This document shows, piece by piece, positions 17,738-24,856 of a stretch of DNA of 64,000 nucleotides (position 1 is its first letter; each line of letters starts with the position of its first letter). Source of the DNA: Murdochiella vaginalis. GTDB taxonomy: Bacteria > Bacillota > Clostridia > Tissierellales > Peptoniphilaceae. A model generated the notes under the pieces. The model was not told the DNA's origin and did no database searches. It was given only the letters and a program-made list of their open reading frames with translations. The translations under genes were made by a program, and so were the position numbers. The DNA lies in NCBI RefSeq assembly GCF_900119705.1, contig NZ_LT632322.1:1054001-1118000 (forward strand). Direction: 5' to 3'.

Positions 17738-18540
17738 AAAAAACCATTACATATCAGCGTGTGGACCCTGCCGGAAACATTACGGCGTTCGTCTTTACAC
17801 CTACGCCGGTAAAGGAGCGCGTCGCAATCGGCCGAGCCCTAATGGACCAGATTGATCAAAGCGTGGAGCAAGTCGGCTTTATATCTATGAATGACCGGGG
17901 AGAGCCGCTGCGCCTAGATATGATGGGCGGGGAGTTTTGCGGCAACGCCTCACGGGCACTTGGCCTGCTACAGGCGATTGCCAAGAAAAAAGAGGGAAAA
18001 GGAATCGAGAAAGTGTGCGTCAGCGGCGTTTCGCATCCGCTTACAGTTCACGTCGACACGCAAAATGCTTATGCCAAAATTGCGTTGCCAAAACCGGACG
18101 CGCTATTTCCCGTTTTTCTTGAGGAAAGCTCTTATACGGCGGTGCAGCTTCCGGGCATTCTTCATGTTCTCGTTCCGGATCGTGAAGAGGACGAAGCCTT
18201 TGTGCGTCGCGCACTTCTCTATCTCGAAGAGCGTTATCCTGCCGAAGCCTACGGCATTCTCTTTTTGCAGGAAAGCCGGAAAAGCATGATTCCTTATGTG
18301 TATGTCACGGAAGCGAGAACGCTGTACCGTGAAGGTTCCTGCGGTTCAGGAAGCTATGCTGTAGGCGTGGCCAAAAAAGATGTATGGCATCTACGCGAAA
18401 AACCGGTGCTCTTACAACAACCGCGCGGCGTGATTGAACTATCGTTGGAGAAAACGGCATCCGGGGAAGACGTCATGATTGGCGGGAAAATCGGGATCGA
18501 AGCGCCAAAACGCGTAGAGATCGATTTAACTTCCTGCTAG
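17734..18540 (+). CDS. DapF-like epimerase/racemase
   Basis: This 268-residue protein has the two-domain diaminopimelate-epimerase fold by motif: Cys69 in GGEFCGNASR and Cys203 in GSCGSGSYAV are the expected acid/base pair, with Glu200 just before the second. Typical DapF has CGNGxRC and ACGTGA; here the sequence is CGNASR-A and SCGSGS, so it is divergent. Related enzymes include amino-acid racemases such as the CntK histidine racemase of staphylopine synthesis. Its partner here is a patatin-like hydrolase, not lysine-pathway genes. True DapF remains possible. Confidence 0.8.
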   Translation: MKKTITYQRVDPAGNITAFVFTPTPVKERVAIGRALMDQIDQSVEQVGFISMNDRGEPLRLDMMGGEFCGNASRALGLLQAIAKKKEGKGIEKVCVSGVSHPLTVHVDTQNAYAKIALPKPDALFPVFLEESSYTAVQLPGILHVLVPDREEDEAFVRRALLYLEERYPAEAYGILFLQESRKSMIPYVYVTEARTLYREGSCGSGSYAVGVAKKDVWHLREKPVLLQQPRGVIELSLEKTASGEDVMIGGKIGIEAPKRVEIDLTSC

Positions 18541-18562
18541 CAGGAAAAAATATACTTCGCTC

Positions 18563-18591
18563 TTGCAATCCCAAGTGAACGTTGCTATAAT
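18563..18591 (+). promoter_or_regulatory. Promoter of the first tRNA block
   Basis: TTGCAA at 18563-18568, a 17-base spacer and a perfect TATAAT at 18586-18591 stand just before the tRNA array. Transcription should begin near 18598. Confidence 0.85.
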
Positions 18592-18597
18592 GTACAA

Positions 18598-18674
18598 GTC
18601 GCTACCGAAATCGACCAACACTTGGTCGAGAGGAAGCGTAAAAAATAAGTAGCGGCGATGATTTTCATCGCTAT
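18598..18674 (+). other. Structured leader RNA before tRNA-Asn
   Basis: The leader can fold into TCGACCAA/TTGGTCGA (18611-18629), GCGATGA/TCATCGC (18655-18671), and a closing helix CGCTAC/GTAGCG (18600-18605 with 18649-18654). These may guide processing of the tRNA precursor. Confidence 0.45.
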
Positions 18675-18747
18675 GCCTTGTTAGCTCAGCTGGTAGAGCG
18701 CGCGGCTGTTAACCGCGTTGTCGTAGGTTCGAGTCCTACACAAGGCG
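18675..18747 (+). tRNA. tRNA-Asn (GUU)
   Basis: It folds as a full cloverleaf: acceptor GCCTTGT/ACAAGGC with G discriminator, D-stem GCTC, anticodon stem CGCGG/CCGCG with loop CTGTTAA (anticodon GTT at 18708-18710), and T-arm GTAGG-TTCGAGT-CCTAC. CCA is not encoded. Confidence 0.95.
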
Positions 18748-18752
18748 TTTAT

Positions 18753-18838
18753 GCCGGGGTGGCGGAATTGGCAGACGCAAGGGACTTAAAATCCCTCGAT
18801 CCTTACCGATCGTACCGGTTCGATTCCGGTCCTCGGCA
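18753..18838 (+). tRNA. tRNA-Leu (UAA)
   Basis: This class II tRNA of 86 bases has acceptor GCCGGGG/CCTCGGC and A discriminator, anticodon loop CTTAAAA (TAA at 18787-18789), a long variable arm, and a CCGG-TTCGATT-CCGG T-arm. Confidence 0.95.
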
Positions 18839-18865
18839 TTATCCGGAAGCAACTTTCGGCAATAC

Positions 18866-18939
18866 GGCGGAGTAGCTCAGCTGGCTAGAGCACTCGGTTC
18901 ATACCCGGGGTGTCATGGGTTCAAATCCCTTCTCCGCTA
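18866..18939 (+). tRNA. tRNA with CAU anticodon (probably Met)
   Basis: Acceptor GGCGGAG/CTCCGCT and anticodon loop TTCATAC give a CAU tRNA. The paired first base (G-U) argues against initiator tRNA, which has an unpaired C1. Elongator Met is most likely; tRNA-Ile2, in which lysidine replaces C34, cannot be excluded. The T-stem has one T-T mismatch. Confidence 0.88.
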
Positions 18940-18945
18940 CTTTAA

Positions 18946-19017
18946 GGCCCTATGGTCAAGCGGTTAAGACATCGCCCTCTCACGGCGGTATCCCCGGTTC
19001 GAATCCGGGTAGGGTCA
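18946..19017 (+). tRNA. tRNA-Glu (CUC)
   Basis: Acceptor GGCCCTA/TAGGGTC, anticodon stem TCGCC/GGCGG with loop CTCTCAC (CTC at 18979-18981), T-arm CCCGG-TTCGAAT-CCGGG. The CUC isoacceptor is the rarer glutamate tRNA; a UUC one is expected elsewhere. Confidence 0.92.
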
Positions 19018-19038
19018 GTTACCGGTTAGGTGTGGTGA

Positions 19039-19112
19039 GGCCCGGTAGTTCAGATGGTTAGAATGCCAGCCTGTCACGCTGGAGGTCGTGGGTTCGAAGC
19101 CCATCCGGGTCG
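19039..19112 (+). tRNA. tRNA-Asp (GUC)
   Basis: Acceptor GGCCCGG/CCGGGTC with G discriminator, anticodon stem CCAGC/GCTGG and loop CTGTCAC (GTC). The T-arm is complete. Confidence 0.95.
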
Positions 19113-19122
19113 TTTTGAATAG

Positions 19123-19204
19123 GGGCGAGTACCCAAGTGGCTAAAGGGGACGGACTGTAAATCCGTTAGCTATGCTTTCAGTGGTTCGAATCCGCTCTCG
19201 CCCA
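19123..19204 (+). tRNA. tRNA-Tyr (GUA)
   Basis: This 82-base class II tRNA has acceptor GGGCGAG/CTCGCCC, A discriminator, anticodon loop CTGTAAA (GTA), and a long variable arm, as expected for bacterial tyrosine tRNA. Confidence 0.95.
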
Positions 19205-19229
19205 ATTTTATCCGCTCGATCGTTTTCGG

Positions 19230-19259
19230 TTGACGGGTAAGCCCCGAGTATGGTAATAT
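19230..19259 (+). promoter_or_regulatory. Promoter of the second tRNA block
   Basis: TTGACG at 19230-19235, an 18-base spacer and TAATAT at 19254-19259 lie before the Gly-Gly-Arg block. CCCGAG (19242-19247) and CTCGGG (19261-19266) form an inverted repeat around the -10. Confidence 0.7.
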
Positions 19260-19298
19260 TCTCGGGTACACAATCCGCGCTTTTTTAAAAAGCGATGT

Positions 19299-19370
19299 GC
19301 GGCAGTGGCTCAGGGGTAGAGCATCGCCTTGCCAAGGCGAGGGTCGCGAGTTCGAATCTCGTCTGCCGCT
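19299..19370 (+). tRNA. tRNA-Gly (GCC)
   Basis: Acceptor GCGGCAG/CTGCCGC with U discriminator, anticodon loop TTGCCAA and a complete T-arm GCGAG-TTCGAAT-CTCGT. Confidence 0.95.
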
Positions 19371-19376
19371 TTTTTC

Positions 19377-19447
19377 GCGGGTGTAGCTCAGTGGTAGAGC
19401 TCCAGCCTTCCAAGCTGGCTACGAGGGTTCGATTCCCTTCACCCGCT
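19377..19447 (+). tRNA. tRNA-Gly (UCC)
   Basis: Acceptor GCGGGTG/CACCCGC with U discriminator, anticodon stem CCAGC/GCTGG and loop CTTCCAA (TCC). It lies six bases after the other glycine tRNA. Confidence 0.95.
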
Positions 19448-19459
19448 CTTCGACGATAT

Positions 19460-19533
19460 GTGCCATTAGCTCAGCTGGATAGAGCGTCTGGCTACGGACC
19501 AGAAGGCCTGGGGTTCGAATCCTCAATGGCACG
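19460..19533 (+). tRNA. tRNA-Arg (ACG)
   Basis: Acceptor GTGCCAT/ATGGCAC with G discriminator, anticodon stem TCTGG/CCAGA and loop CTACGGA (ACG, read as ICG after deamination by TadA). It is the last tRNA of the array, at the edge of the foreign-looking operon. Confidence 0.95.
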
Positions 19534-19538
19534 TGCGC

Positions 19539-19566
19539 GCCGCTTGATTTTTCAAGCGGCTTTTTT
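19539..19566 (+). terminator. Terminator of the tRNA array
   Basis: GCCGCTTGA pairs with TCAAGCGGC across a TTTT loop and is followed by six T's, directly after tRNA-Arg. Confidence 0.93.
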
Positions 19567-19689
19567 AATTAGAAATCGCAATTTTGCGAGGGAAAAATCG
19601 ATAGATTTTCATATTATTATTGAAATGAATTAAAAGTTTGCAAAGTAAAGACGTGATATGATGCTCCTTGTAGCAGCTAGCACAATCAT

Positions 19690-19709
19690 ATGTTAGCTAA
19701 CACTAACAT
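19690..19709 (+). promoter_or_regulatory. Operator ATGTTAG-N6-CTAACAT before the nitrogenase-like operon
   Basis: ATGTTAG (19690-19696) and CTAACAT (19703-19709) are perfect 7-base inverted arms with a 6-base spacer, ending 22 bases before the NifH-like ATG. It is the twin of the operator at 11005, with identical half-sites and spacing. The promoter is less clear; TATGAT at 19657-19662 is a candidate -10, which would put the operator just downstream of the start site. Confidence 0.7.
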
Positions 19710-19731
19710 AAAAATTGTGACGGGAGGTATT

Positions 19732-20550
19732 ATGAAACGAATTGCTATTTACGGAAAAGGAGGGATTGGGAAATCAACCACATCGTCAAATCTCAGTGCA
19801 GCTCTCAACGCAATGGGGCTTTGCGTCATGCAAATCGGCTGTGACCCAAAGGCGGATTCCACGAAAAACCTAATGGGGGGCAGGCAGATTCCCACGGTCT
19901 TAGACCAGATTTTAGACAAGGGAAAGGACTTGCGTTTAGATGACGTGGTCTTTCCGAGCAAGACCGGGGTCCTGTGTGTGGAAGCCGGAGGACCTGCCCC
20001 GGGTGTCGGTTGTGCAGGAAGGGGGATTATTTCCGCCTTTGAAAAGCTGGAAGAGTTGAAAGCCTTTGAGGCCTACCAGCCGGACATTGTCATCTATGAC
20101 GTATTGGGGGATGTCGTCTGCGGTGGATTTGCTATGCCGATCCGCGGTGGATACGCTCGCGAGGTTTACGTCGTTTCATCCGGTGAAATGATGAGCCTAT
20201 ATGCGGCACACAATATCGCCCGAGCGGTCAATAACTTCAAAAAAAGGGGTTATGCCCGTCTAAAGGGCCTTATCCTCAATTCAAAAAATATTGAAAATGA
20301 ATTGGAGCTGGTGCAAGCGGCTTTGCCGGAGATCGGGACAGAAATTACCCAGGTAATCCCGAGGTCTCCCGAGATTCAAGAGGCGGAGGCAAAGGGAATG
20401 ACGGTATTTGAAGCCTTCGCACCGGGACAGTCGACGATGCGGAAAGTCTACGCAGAGTTGGCAGAAAAAATTATGCGGTCCGAAGACAAGTCACAAGATC
20501 GCGAAGAAGCATCGGAAGAGAAAAATATGATAATAGGAGGGTTATTATGA
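19732..20550 (+). CDS. NifH/BchL/ChlL-family iron protein (nitrogenase-like reductase component)
   Basis: This 272-residue ATP-driven electron donor has the P-loop GKGGIGKS (residues 8-15) and [10 protein letters not shown]. Two cysteines, Cys94 in GVGCAGRG and Cys130 in [12 protein letters not shown], should hold the [4Fe-4S] cluster between two subunits, as Cys97 and Cys132 do in NifH. It would be a homodimer that docks on the D/K-like complex encoded at 23513-26045. ATG 19732 is used because GGGAGG lies seven bases upstream; an earlier in-frame ATG (19690) is inside the operator. Its stop overlaps the next ATG. No nifB, nifE or nifN is in the window, so it is not a fixation locus. Confidence 0.93.
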   Translation: MKRIAIYGKGGIGKSTTSSNLSAALNAMGLCVMQIGCDPKADSTKNLMGGRQIPTVLDQILDKGKDLRLDDVVFPSKTGVLCVEAGGPAPGVGCAGRGIISAFEKLEELKAFEAYQPDIVIYDVLGDVVCGGFAMPIRGGYAREVYVVSSGEMMSLYAAHNIARAVNNFKKRGYARLKGLILNSKNIENELELVQAALPEIGTEITQVIPRSPEIQEAEAKGMTVFEAFAPGQSTMRKVYAELAEKIMRSEDKSQDREEASEEKNMIIGGLL

Positions 20551-21650
20551 AGTCATTACGTTCTATGTTTTTACCATTGGCCTTGGTCTTGCTTTTAACA
20601 GGCTGCGGGCAGTCACAGTCACAGAAGGAAGCGGAAAAGATAAACTCCTCGGAGCCGGTGAGTCAGGTGCAGGAAAGCAACCAGGCGGAAAGCTCAGAAA
20701 AAAAAGTGGAGATTGACGTCAAAAATCCGCTCATTCGGAACAACTTGGACAAATCCGGAAAGTTTCGCATCGAATATCCGGAGGGGGTGAGGGACAAGCA
20801 CGGAGAGGCCCTGAAGCTTGACAAATACCCGGAAAAAATTGTCGACCTCTCCACCTCCACCCTCTACCTCATGTCGAAATTAGAGGTCCCCTTGACGGCT
20901 GTTTCCCGTACTGTGGCGACCACCAAGGCAGCAGAGTATTACAAGGATGTGCAAAAGATTGAATCTGGTATGCGGGGAGTGGACACGGAGGCGGTTATCG
21001 CTCTAGAACCGGACCTGGTCATTATGAGCGGAGGAATGAAAGAGAAGTTCGGCAGTCAACTGGAGAAGTTAGGGATTCCTGTTTACTACACTTCCGAAGG
21101 TCCCATGATCGGACTGGTCGAGAACCAGGCAGAGACGGAGGCCCTGGCAGAAGCTTTTGGCGGCAGCCAGGCAAGGGAAGATGTTTCCACAATTTACGAT
21201 GAAGTAAAGAAGGCGTGTGAAGAATACGCAAAGAACCACTCGGCGAAGAAGACTATGATCCTCTTCGGACCGGGGTCCGACAGCACCATGATTTCTACCT
21301 CTAAAAGCTTTTTCGGGCAAATTCTCAAAATGTTGGGCTTTGAGAATGTCGGAGACTCCTTGGACCAGAAAGGGTCGGGCATCATCCCTTCCAGTCTTGA
21401 GATGTTAGTCAAGGCAAATCCTGAATTGCTTTTCCTGATTGCACCGCCCACGGGTTACGACCCGCAAAGCTTGATCGATGCCTACGAAAAGGCAAAAAAG
21501 GCGGACCCCGAAGTCTGGGAAGAGATTGACGCCGTCAAAAACAACCAGGTGATCGCCCTGCCCGGAAACTACACGACTAGCCGGGGTCTAGAAATTACAC
21601 AGGACCTTCTGACTCTCATTGACAAGCTGTCGGCGGAAGTTGGGAAATAA
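20547..21650 (+). CDS. Substrate-binding lipoprotein of a FecB/BtuF-type importer
   Basis: This 367-residue protein has a lipoprotein signal (lipobox LLTGC, Cys20) and a Ser/Gln/Glu-rich linker to about residue 55. A periplasmic-binding-fold domain of the TroA/helical-backbone class follows: [16 protein letters not shown] and [16 protein letters not shown] are typical of siderophore, heme and cobalamin binders. It would capture the ligand outside the cell and hand it to the next two gene products. The ligand is unknown. Its ATG overlaps the NifH-like stop (ATGA), so import and reductase are made together. Confidence 0.88.
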   Translation: MKSLRSMFLPLALVLLLTGCGQSQSQKEAEKINSSEPVSQVQESNQAESSEKKVEIDVKNPLIRNNLDKSGKFRIEYPEGVRDKHGEALKLDKYPEKIVDLSTSTLYLMSKLEVPLTAVSRTVATTKAAEYYKDVQKIESGMRGVDTEAVIALEPDLVIMSGGMKEKFGSQLEKLGIPVYYTSEGPMIGLVENQAETEALAEAFGGSQAREDVSTIYDEVKKACEEYAKNHSAKKTMILFGPGSDSTMISTSKSFFGQILKMLGFENVGDSLDQKGSGIIPSSLEMLVKANPELLFLIAPPTGYDPQSLIDAYEKAKKADPEVWEEIDAVKNNQVIALPGNYTTSRGLEITQDLLTLIDKLSAEVGK

Positions 21651-22666
21651 TGGGAAAGAGAAAAGAGATCAGTCGCCTCGGGGCCTGGGCCTTTGGAGCC
21701 CTGCTCCTTATGATCCTCGTCTTTCTCTCTTTACTTTCCCTGCGGATTGGCTCAGCAGGTTACAGCCTGCAGGAGATTGTCGATGCCCTGTTTGGAAACG
21801 GGTCTCAGACAGTTCGCAATATTCTCATCCACCTTCGCTTGCCTCGGGTCATTGTGGCAATTATCGTGGGGGCCTGCCTGGCTACGGCGGGCGCCTTACT
21901 CCAGGCAGTGATGAGAAACCCCTTGGCAGACCCCGGAATTATCGGGGTCTCTGCAGGGGCGGGAACGGCAGCAACGGCAATTATGCTGCTTTTCCCCAAT
22001 TTGACGACCAGCGTGCCGATTTTTGCCTTTGCCGGGTCCCTGCTCTCCTGTGTTCTGATTTATCTGATGGCCTATGATGGGACGATGAATCCGGTGCGGA
22101 TTGTCTTGGCAGGAGTCGCAATCAACACGGTGCTCGGGGGATTTAACGCTCTCCTGCAAATGCTCTACAGCGACAGCTTGTCCGGCGTACTCTCTTTTTT
22201 GAATGGGTCCATTGCGGCGTCAACCTGGTCCAAGGTCCGCTTGATTTTGTTTTACGGCCTGCCCTGCTTGTGCCTAAGTTTTCTCACGATTCGAGGCGCT
22301 AACGCCCTCCAGCTGGGAGATGAAATGGCGACAAACTTGGGCTTTCCGGTGACGATCACCCGGATTCTCATTTCCGCCCTAGCTGCCTTTTTATCAGCGG
22401 CGACGGTCGCCGTAGTAGGTCTCATCGGCTTTGTCGGCCTTGTCGTCCCGCATATTAGCCGGATTATTGTAGGGTCTGACTACCGCCGACTGTTACCCAT
22501 CGGCATGATTATGGGAGCGGTGACGGCCCTGGCAGCAGATACTATAGGCCGGGTGGCAATTCAGGGCATGGAACTGCCCTTGGGAATTGTCATGTCTGTG
22601 GCCGGGGGGCCTTTCTTCCTCTACCTCTTAAAGAGCAGGGGAAAAGTGCTATCCGGAAGAAAGTGA
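21650..22666 (+). CDS. FecCD/BtuC-type ABC permease
   Basis: This 338-residue, very hydrophobic permease has the FecCD hallmarks: LRLPRVIVAIIVGACLATAG near residue 65, QAVMRNPLADPGIIGVSAGAG, and GLIGFVGLVVPHISRIIVGSDYR near the C-terminus, the region contacting the ATPase. About ten membrane segments are expected, and it should act as a homodimer. The family imports siderophores, heme and corrinoids. The ATG shares one base with the previous stop (TAATG). Confidence 0.93.
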   Translation: MGKRKEISRLGAWAFGALLLMILVFLSLLSLRIGSAGYSLQEIVDALFGNGSQTVRNILIHLRLPRVIVAIIVGACLATAGALLQAVMRNPLADPGIIGVSAGAGTAATAIMLLFPNLTTSVPIFAFAGSLLSCVLIYLMAYDGTMNPVRIVLAGVAINTVLGGFNALLQMLYSDSLSGVLSFLNGSIAASTWSKVRLILFYGLPCLCLSFLTIRGANALQLGDEMATNLGFPVTITRILISALAAFLSAATVAVVGLIGFVGLVVPHISRIIVGSDYRRLLPIGMIMGAVTALAADTIGRVAIQGMELPLGIVMSVAGGPFFLYLLKSRGKVLSGRK

Positions 22667-22673
22667 GGGGGAG

Positions 22674-23528
22674 ATGGAGATTCAAATCAATCAGCTCCAC
22701 GTTGCCTACGGACAGAGATCGGTCATTGTCGACTTTTCCGCGACCATCCGAGAAGGGGAGATTCTAACCCTAATCGGGCCGAATGGATCAGGAAAGTCCA
22801 CCCTGCTCAAGGCGGTTTCCGGAATTATCCCCTACCAAAAGGGGGCGGTCTTCTACGATGGAAGGGAGCTGAGGGACTGGAAAAAGAAGGAAATTTCTCA
22901 AAAAATTGCCATGCTGCCCCAAATCCACTATGCCCCGGGAGACTTTACCGTCCGGGAGTTGGTCAGCTACGGGAGGATGCCTCACCAAAGCCTCTTTAAG
23001 AAGGATTCAAAAGAAGACCGGGAAATTGTTGACTGGGCCATGGAACGCACCCATACCCGAATTTTTGCAGATCGCTATATCCAGCAACTATCTGGAGGGG
23101 AGCTGCAGAGGGTTTGGTTAGCCTGTTCCTTGTCACAAAAGCCCCGCATCCTCTTTTTGGACGAGCCGACGACCTATCTCGACATTTGCCATCAAATCGA
23201 GATGATGGAATTAATTAGCTGCTTGCGGAAGGAGGAGGGAATCGGGATTGTCTTAGTACTCCACGACATCGGTCAGGCCATGGATATCAGTGACCGGGTG
23301 ATGGTCCTCAAGCAGGGCAAAAAATACAGCGAGGGGAAGCCGGAAGAGGTCATTCACGGGAAAATGCTGTCCGAGGTGTATTCGGTTACCTGTGACCTAG
23401 TGGAAGTAGAAGGCCGGGAGCGCCCCCTCATCTCCTATGAGATGGCAGAGAGCGATCAGGAGCAGGCAGAGACGGCCCCCTGTTTTGGATACAAAAAAGG
23501 AAGGAGTCTTTCATGCAGGAGACCCTAA
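22674..23528 (+). CDS. FepC/BtuD-type ABC ATPase
   Basis: This 284-residue ATPase has Walker A GPNGSGKST (35-43), signature LSGGELQRV and Walker B ILFLDEPTTYLD, with the switch histidine in VLHDIGQ. LDICHQIE after Walker B is typical of iron-chelate importers. The C-terminal 35 residues extend past the usual end. The last 16 bases overlap the NifD-like gene. GGGGGAG precedes the ATG. Confidence 0.93.
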   Translation: MEIQINQLHVAYGQRSVIVDFSATIREGEILTLIGPNGSGKSTLLKAVSGIIPYQKGAVFYDGRELRDWKKKEISQKIAMLPQIHYAPGDFTVRELVSYGRMPHQSLFKKDSKEDREIVDWAMERTHTRIFADRYIQQLSGGELQRVWLACSLSQKPRILFLDEPTTYLDICHQIEMMELISCLRKEEGIGIVLVLHDIGQAMDISDRVMVLKQGKKYSEGKPEEVIHGKMLSEVYSVTCDLVEVEGRERPLISYEMAESDQEQAETAPCFGYKKGRSLSCRRP

Positions 23529-24856
23529 AAGTAGAAGACAGAAGGGATGCGGACATTTTGGGGCGGGCCAAACGCCTGTCCCAAGTCCAATCTCTGGAAG
23601 AAGTGACCGCCCTATCCAAAGCCTTATTCCCGGGAAGCCACTGCCCCCTCTTCGGGGCCATGCTCCTTATTCAGAGGATTCAAGGGGCAGCCTGCCTGAT
23701 TGTGGGGACGGATGAATGTACTTATTACGCCAAATCAGCCGCTATGTCGGCGGGAAGGCTGGGGAAAATGGCAGAATCGTGCTACTCTCTTGTGCTTTCC
23801 CAGACGGACATTAGCTTTGGCAGTGGGGAAAAGCTGAAGCAGGCGGTGCAGGAAATTTTACAAGAAGACGGCATCCGAATCTTGTTCGTCATCTCCACCT
23901 GCCTCGTGGAGCTCATTGGAGATGACTTCGATAGTCTTTGCCAGGCACTCGAAGAAGAGATGGGAGCAAAAATCCCTGTCGTTCACACCGAACATTTCCG
24001 TTCCGAAAACCACCTGCAGGGCATGGAGGCGACACTTTTGGCCTGCCTGTCCCTGATGGAGGAAACAGAGCGAACGCTGTCTGTCAATATCTTAGGTCCT
24101 CGCCACGAGGATTTTTCAAAAAGCGAGCTGGCGGAGTGCCTGCAGACCATAGGTCTTCCCATATCTCTCACTCTCCCCTCCGAGGCCGGGCTGGAGGAGA
24201 TTCGAAAAGCCCCTCAGGCCAGCCTAAACCTGGTAACCGACCGGATTGGGCTCCCCTTGGCCAGGGCGATGAGGGACCGGTTCAAAATCCCTTACCTCTA
24301 CTTTGACCGCTTCGTTCACCCAGAGACGATTGAAAGAGCCTACCGCAGCCTTTTCCAAAGCATTTTGAAGGAGGAGACACGGCGGCAGATGGAGGGCTGG
24401 CTCAAGGAAAAGAAAGAAGCCTTTGAAGAAGTCTACGAACGCGTCCGAGAAAAGATTCAGGGATACTCCTACATTTACGGAAATTCCCCCCTTCTACAGA
24501 TGGAACTCAACGCCTACCTCTGTGAGTTGGGCATGGAACCGAAACTGATCCAGTTGTCGCAATGGGGGGAGGGTGACGACAAAAACCGGGAGAAAATCCT
24601 GGAATACGCCGACCCCTATTTGAGCAAAAACGCAAACATCAGTCCACTGCAAGCGGTATACGATCAATTACAGCCCGATTTTTACTTTGGTCATGAGTTC
24701 TTTGAACGACTACTGCAAAAGGGGATTGTCCAGGCGGCCATGGACCGCCTGGGTCGCTCTTACGGTTTTCAATTGTCGGTCGACTTGCTTTGCTTTTTGG
24801 AAGACTGCATCGACTTGAGGAAAAAGTATTTTGGAGGAAAACATGGCGGTTACTAG
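23513..24856 (+). CDS. NifD/BchN-like nitrogenase component 1 subunit
   Basis: This 447-residue protein has the component-1 oxidoreductase fold. Cys44 (SHCPLFGAM), Cys69 (GTDECTYY) and Cys130 (ISTCLVELIGDD) match the three cluster cysteines of NifD (62, 88, 154 in Azotobacter) and of BchN in place and spacing. The FeMo-cofactor Cys275 falls on Asp243 (LNLVTD), and the segment that should hold His442 reads RSYGFQ, with no histidine. It thus keeps the inter-subunit cluster but not the nitrogenase cofactor site, as in DPOR/COR/CfbD-type enzymes. An Arg/Glu-rich helical stretch (about 285-325) is notable. AAGGAGT precedes ATG. Confidence 0.88.
   Translation: MQETLKVEDRRDADILGRAKRLSQVQSLEEVTALSKALFPGSHCPLFGAMLLIQRIQGAACLIVGTDECTYYAKSAAMSAGRLGKMAESCYSLVLSQTDISFGSGEKLKQAVQEILQEDGIRILFVISTCLVELIGDDFDSLCQALEEEMGAKIPVVHTEHFRSENHLQGMEATLLACLSLMEETERTLSVNILGPRHEDFSKSELAECLQTIGLPISLTLPSEAGLEEIRKAPQASLNLVTDRIGLPLARAMRDRFKIPYLYFDRFVHPETIERAYRSLFQSILKEETRRQMEGWLKEKKEAFEEVYERVREKIQGYSYIYGNSPLLQMELNAYLCELGMEPKLIQLSQWGEGDDKNREKILEYADPYLSKNANISPLQAVYDQLQPDFYFGHEFFERLLQKGIVQAAMDRLGRSYGFQLSVDLLCFLEDCIDLRKKYFGGKHGGY

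Noticed and set aside
18678-19633. Open frames across the tRNA array
   Set aside because: Their sequence is read-through of tRNA genes with complete cloverleafs; there are no ribosome binding sites.
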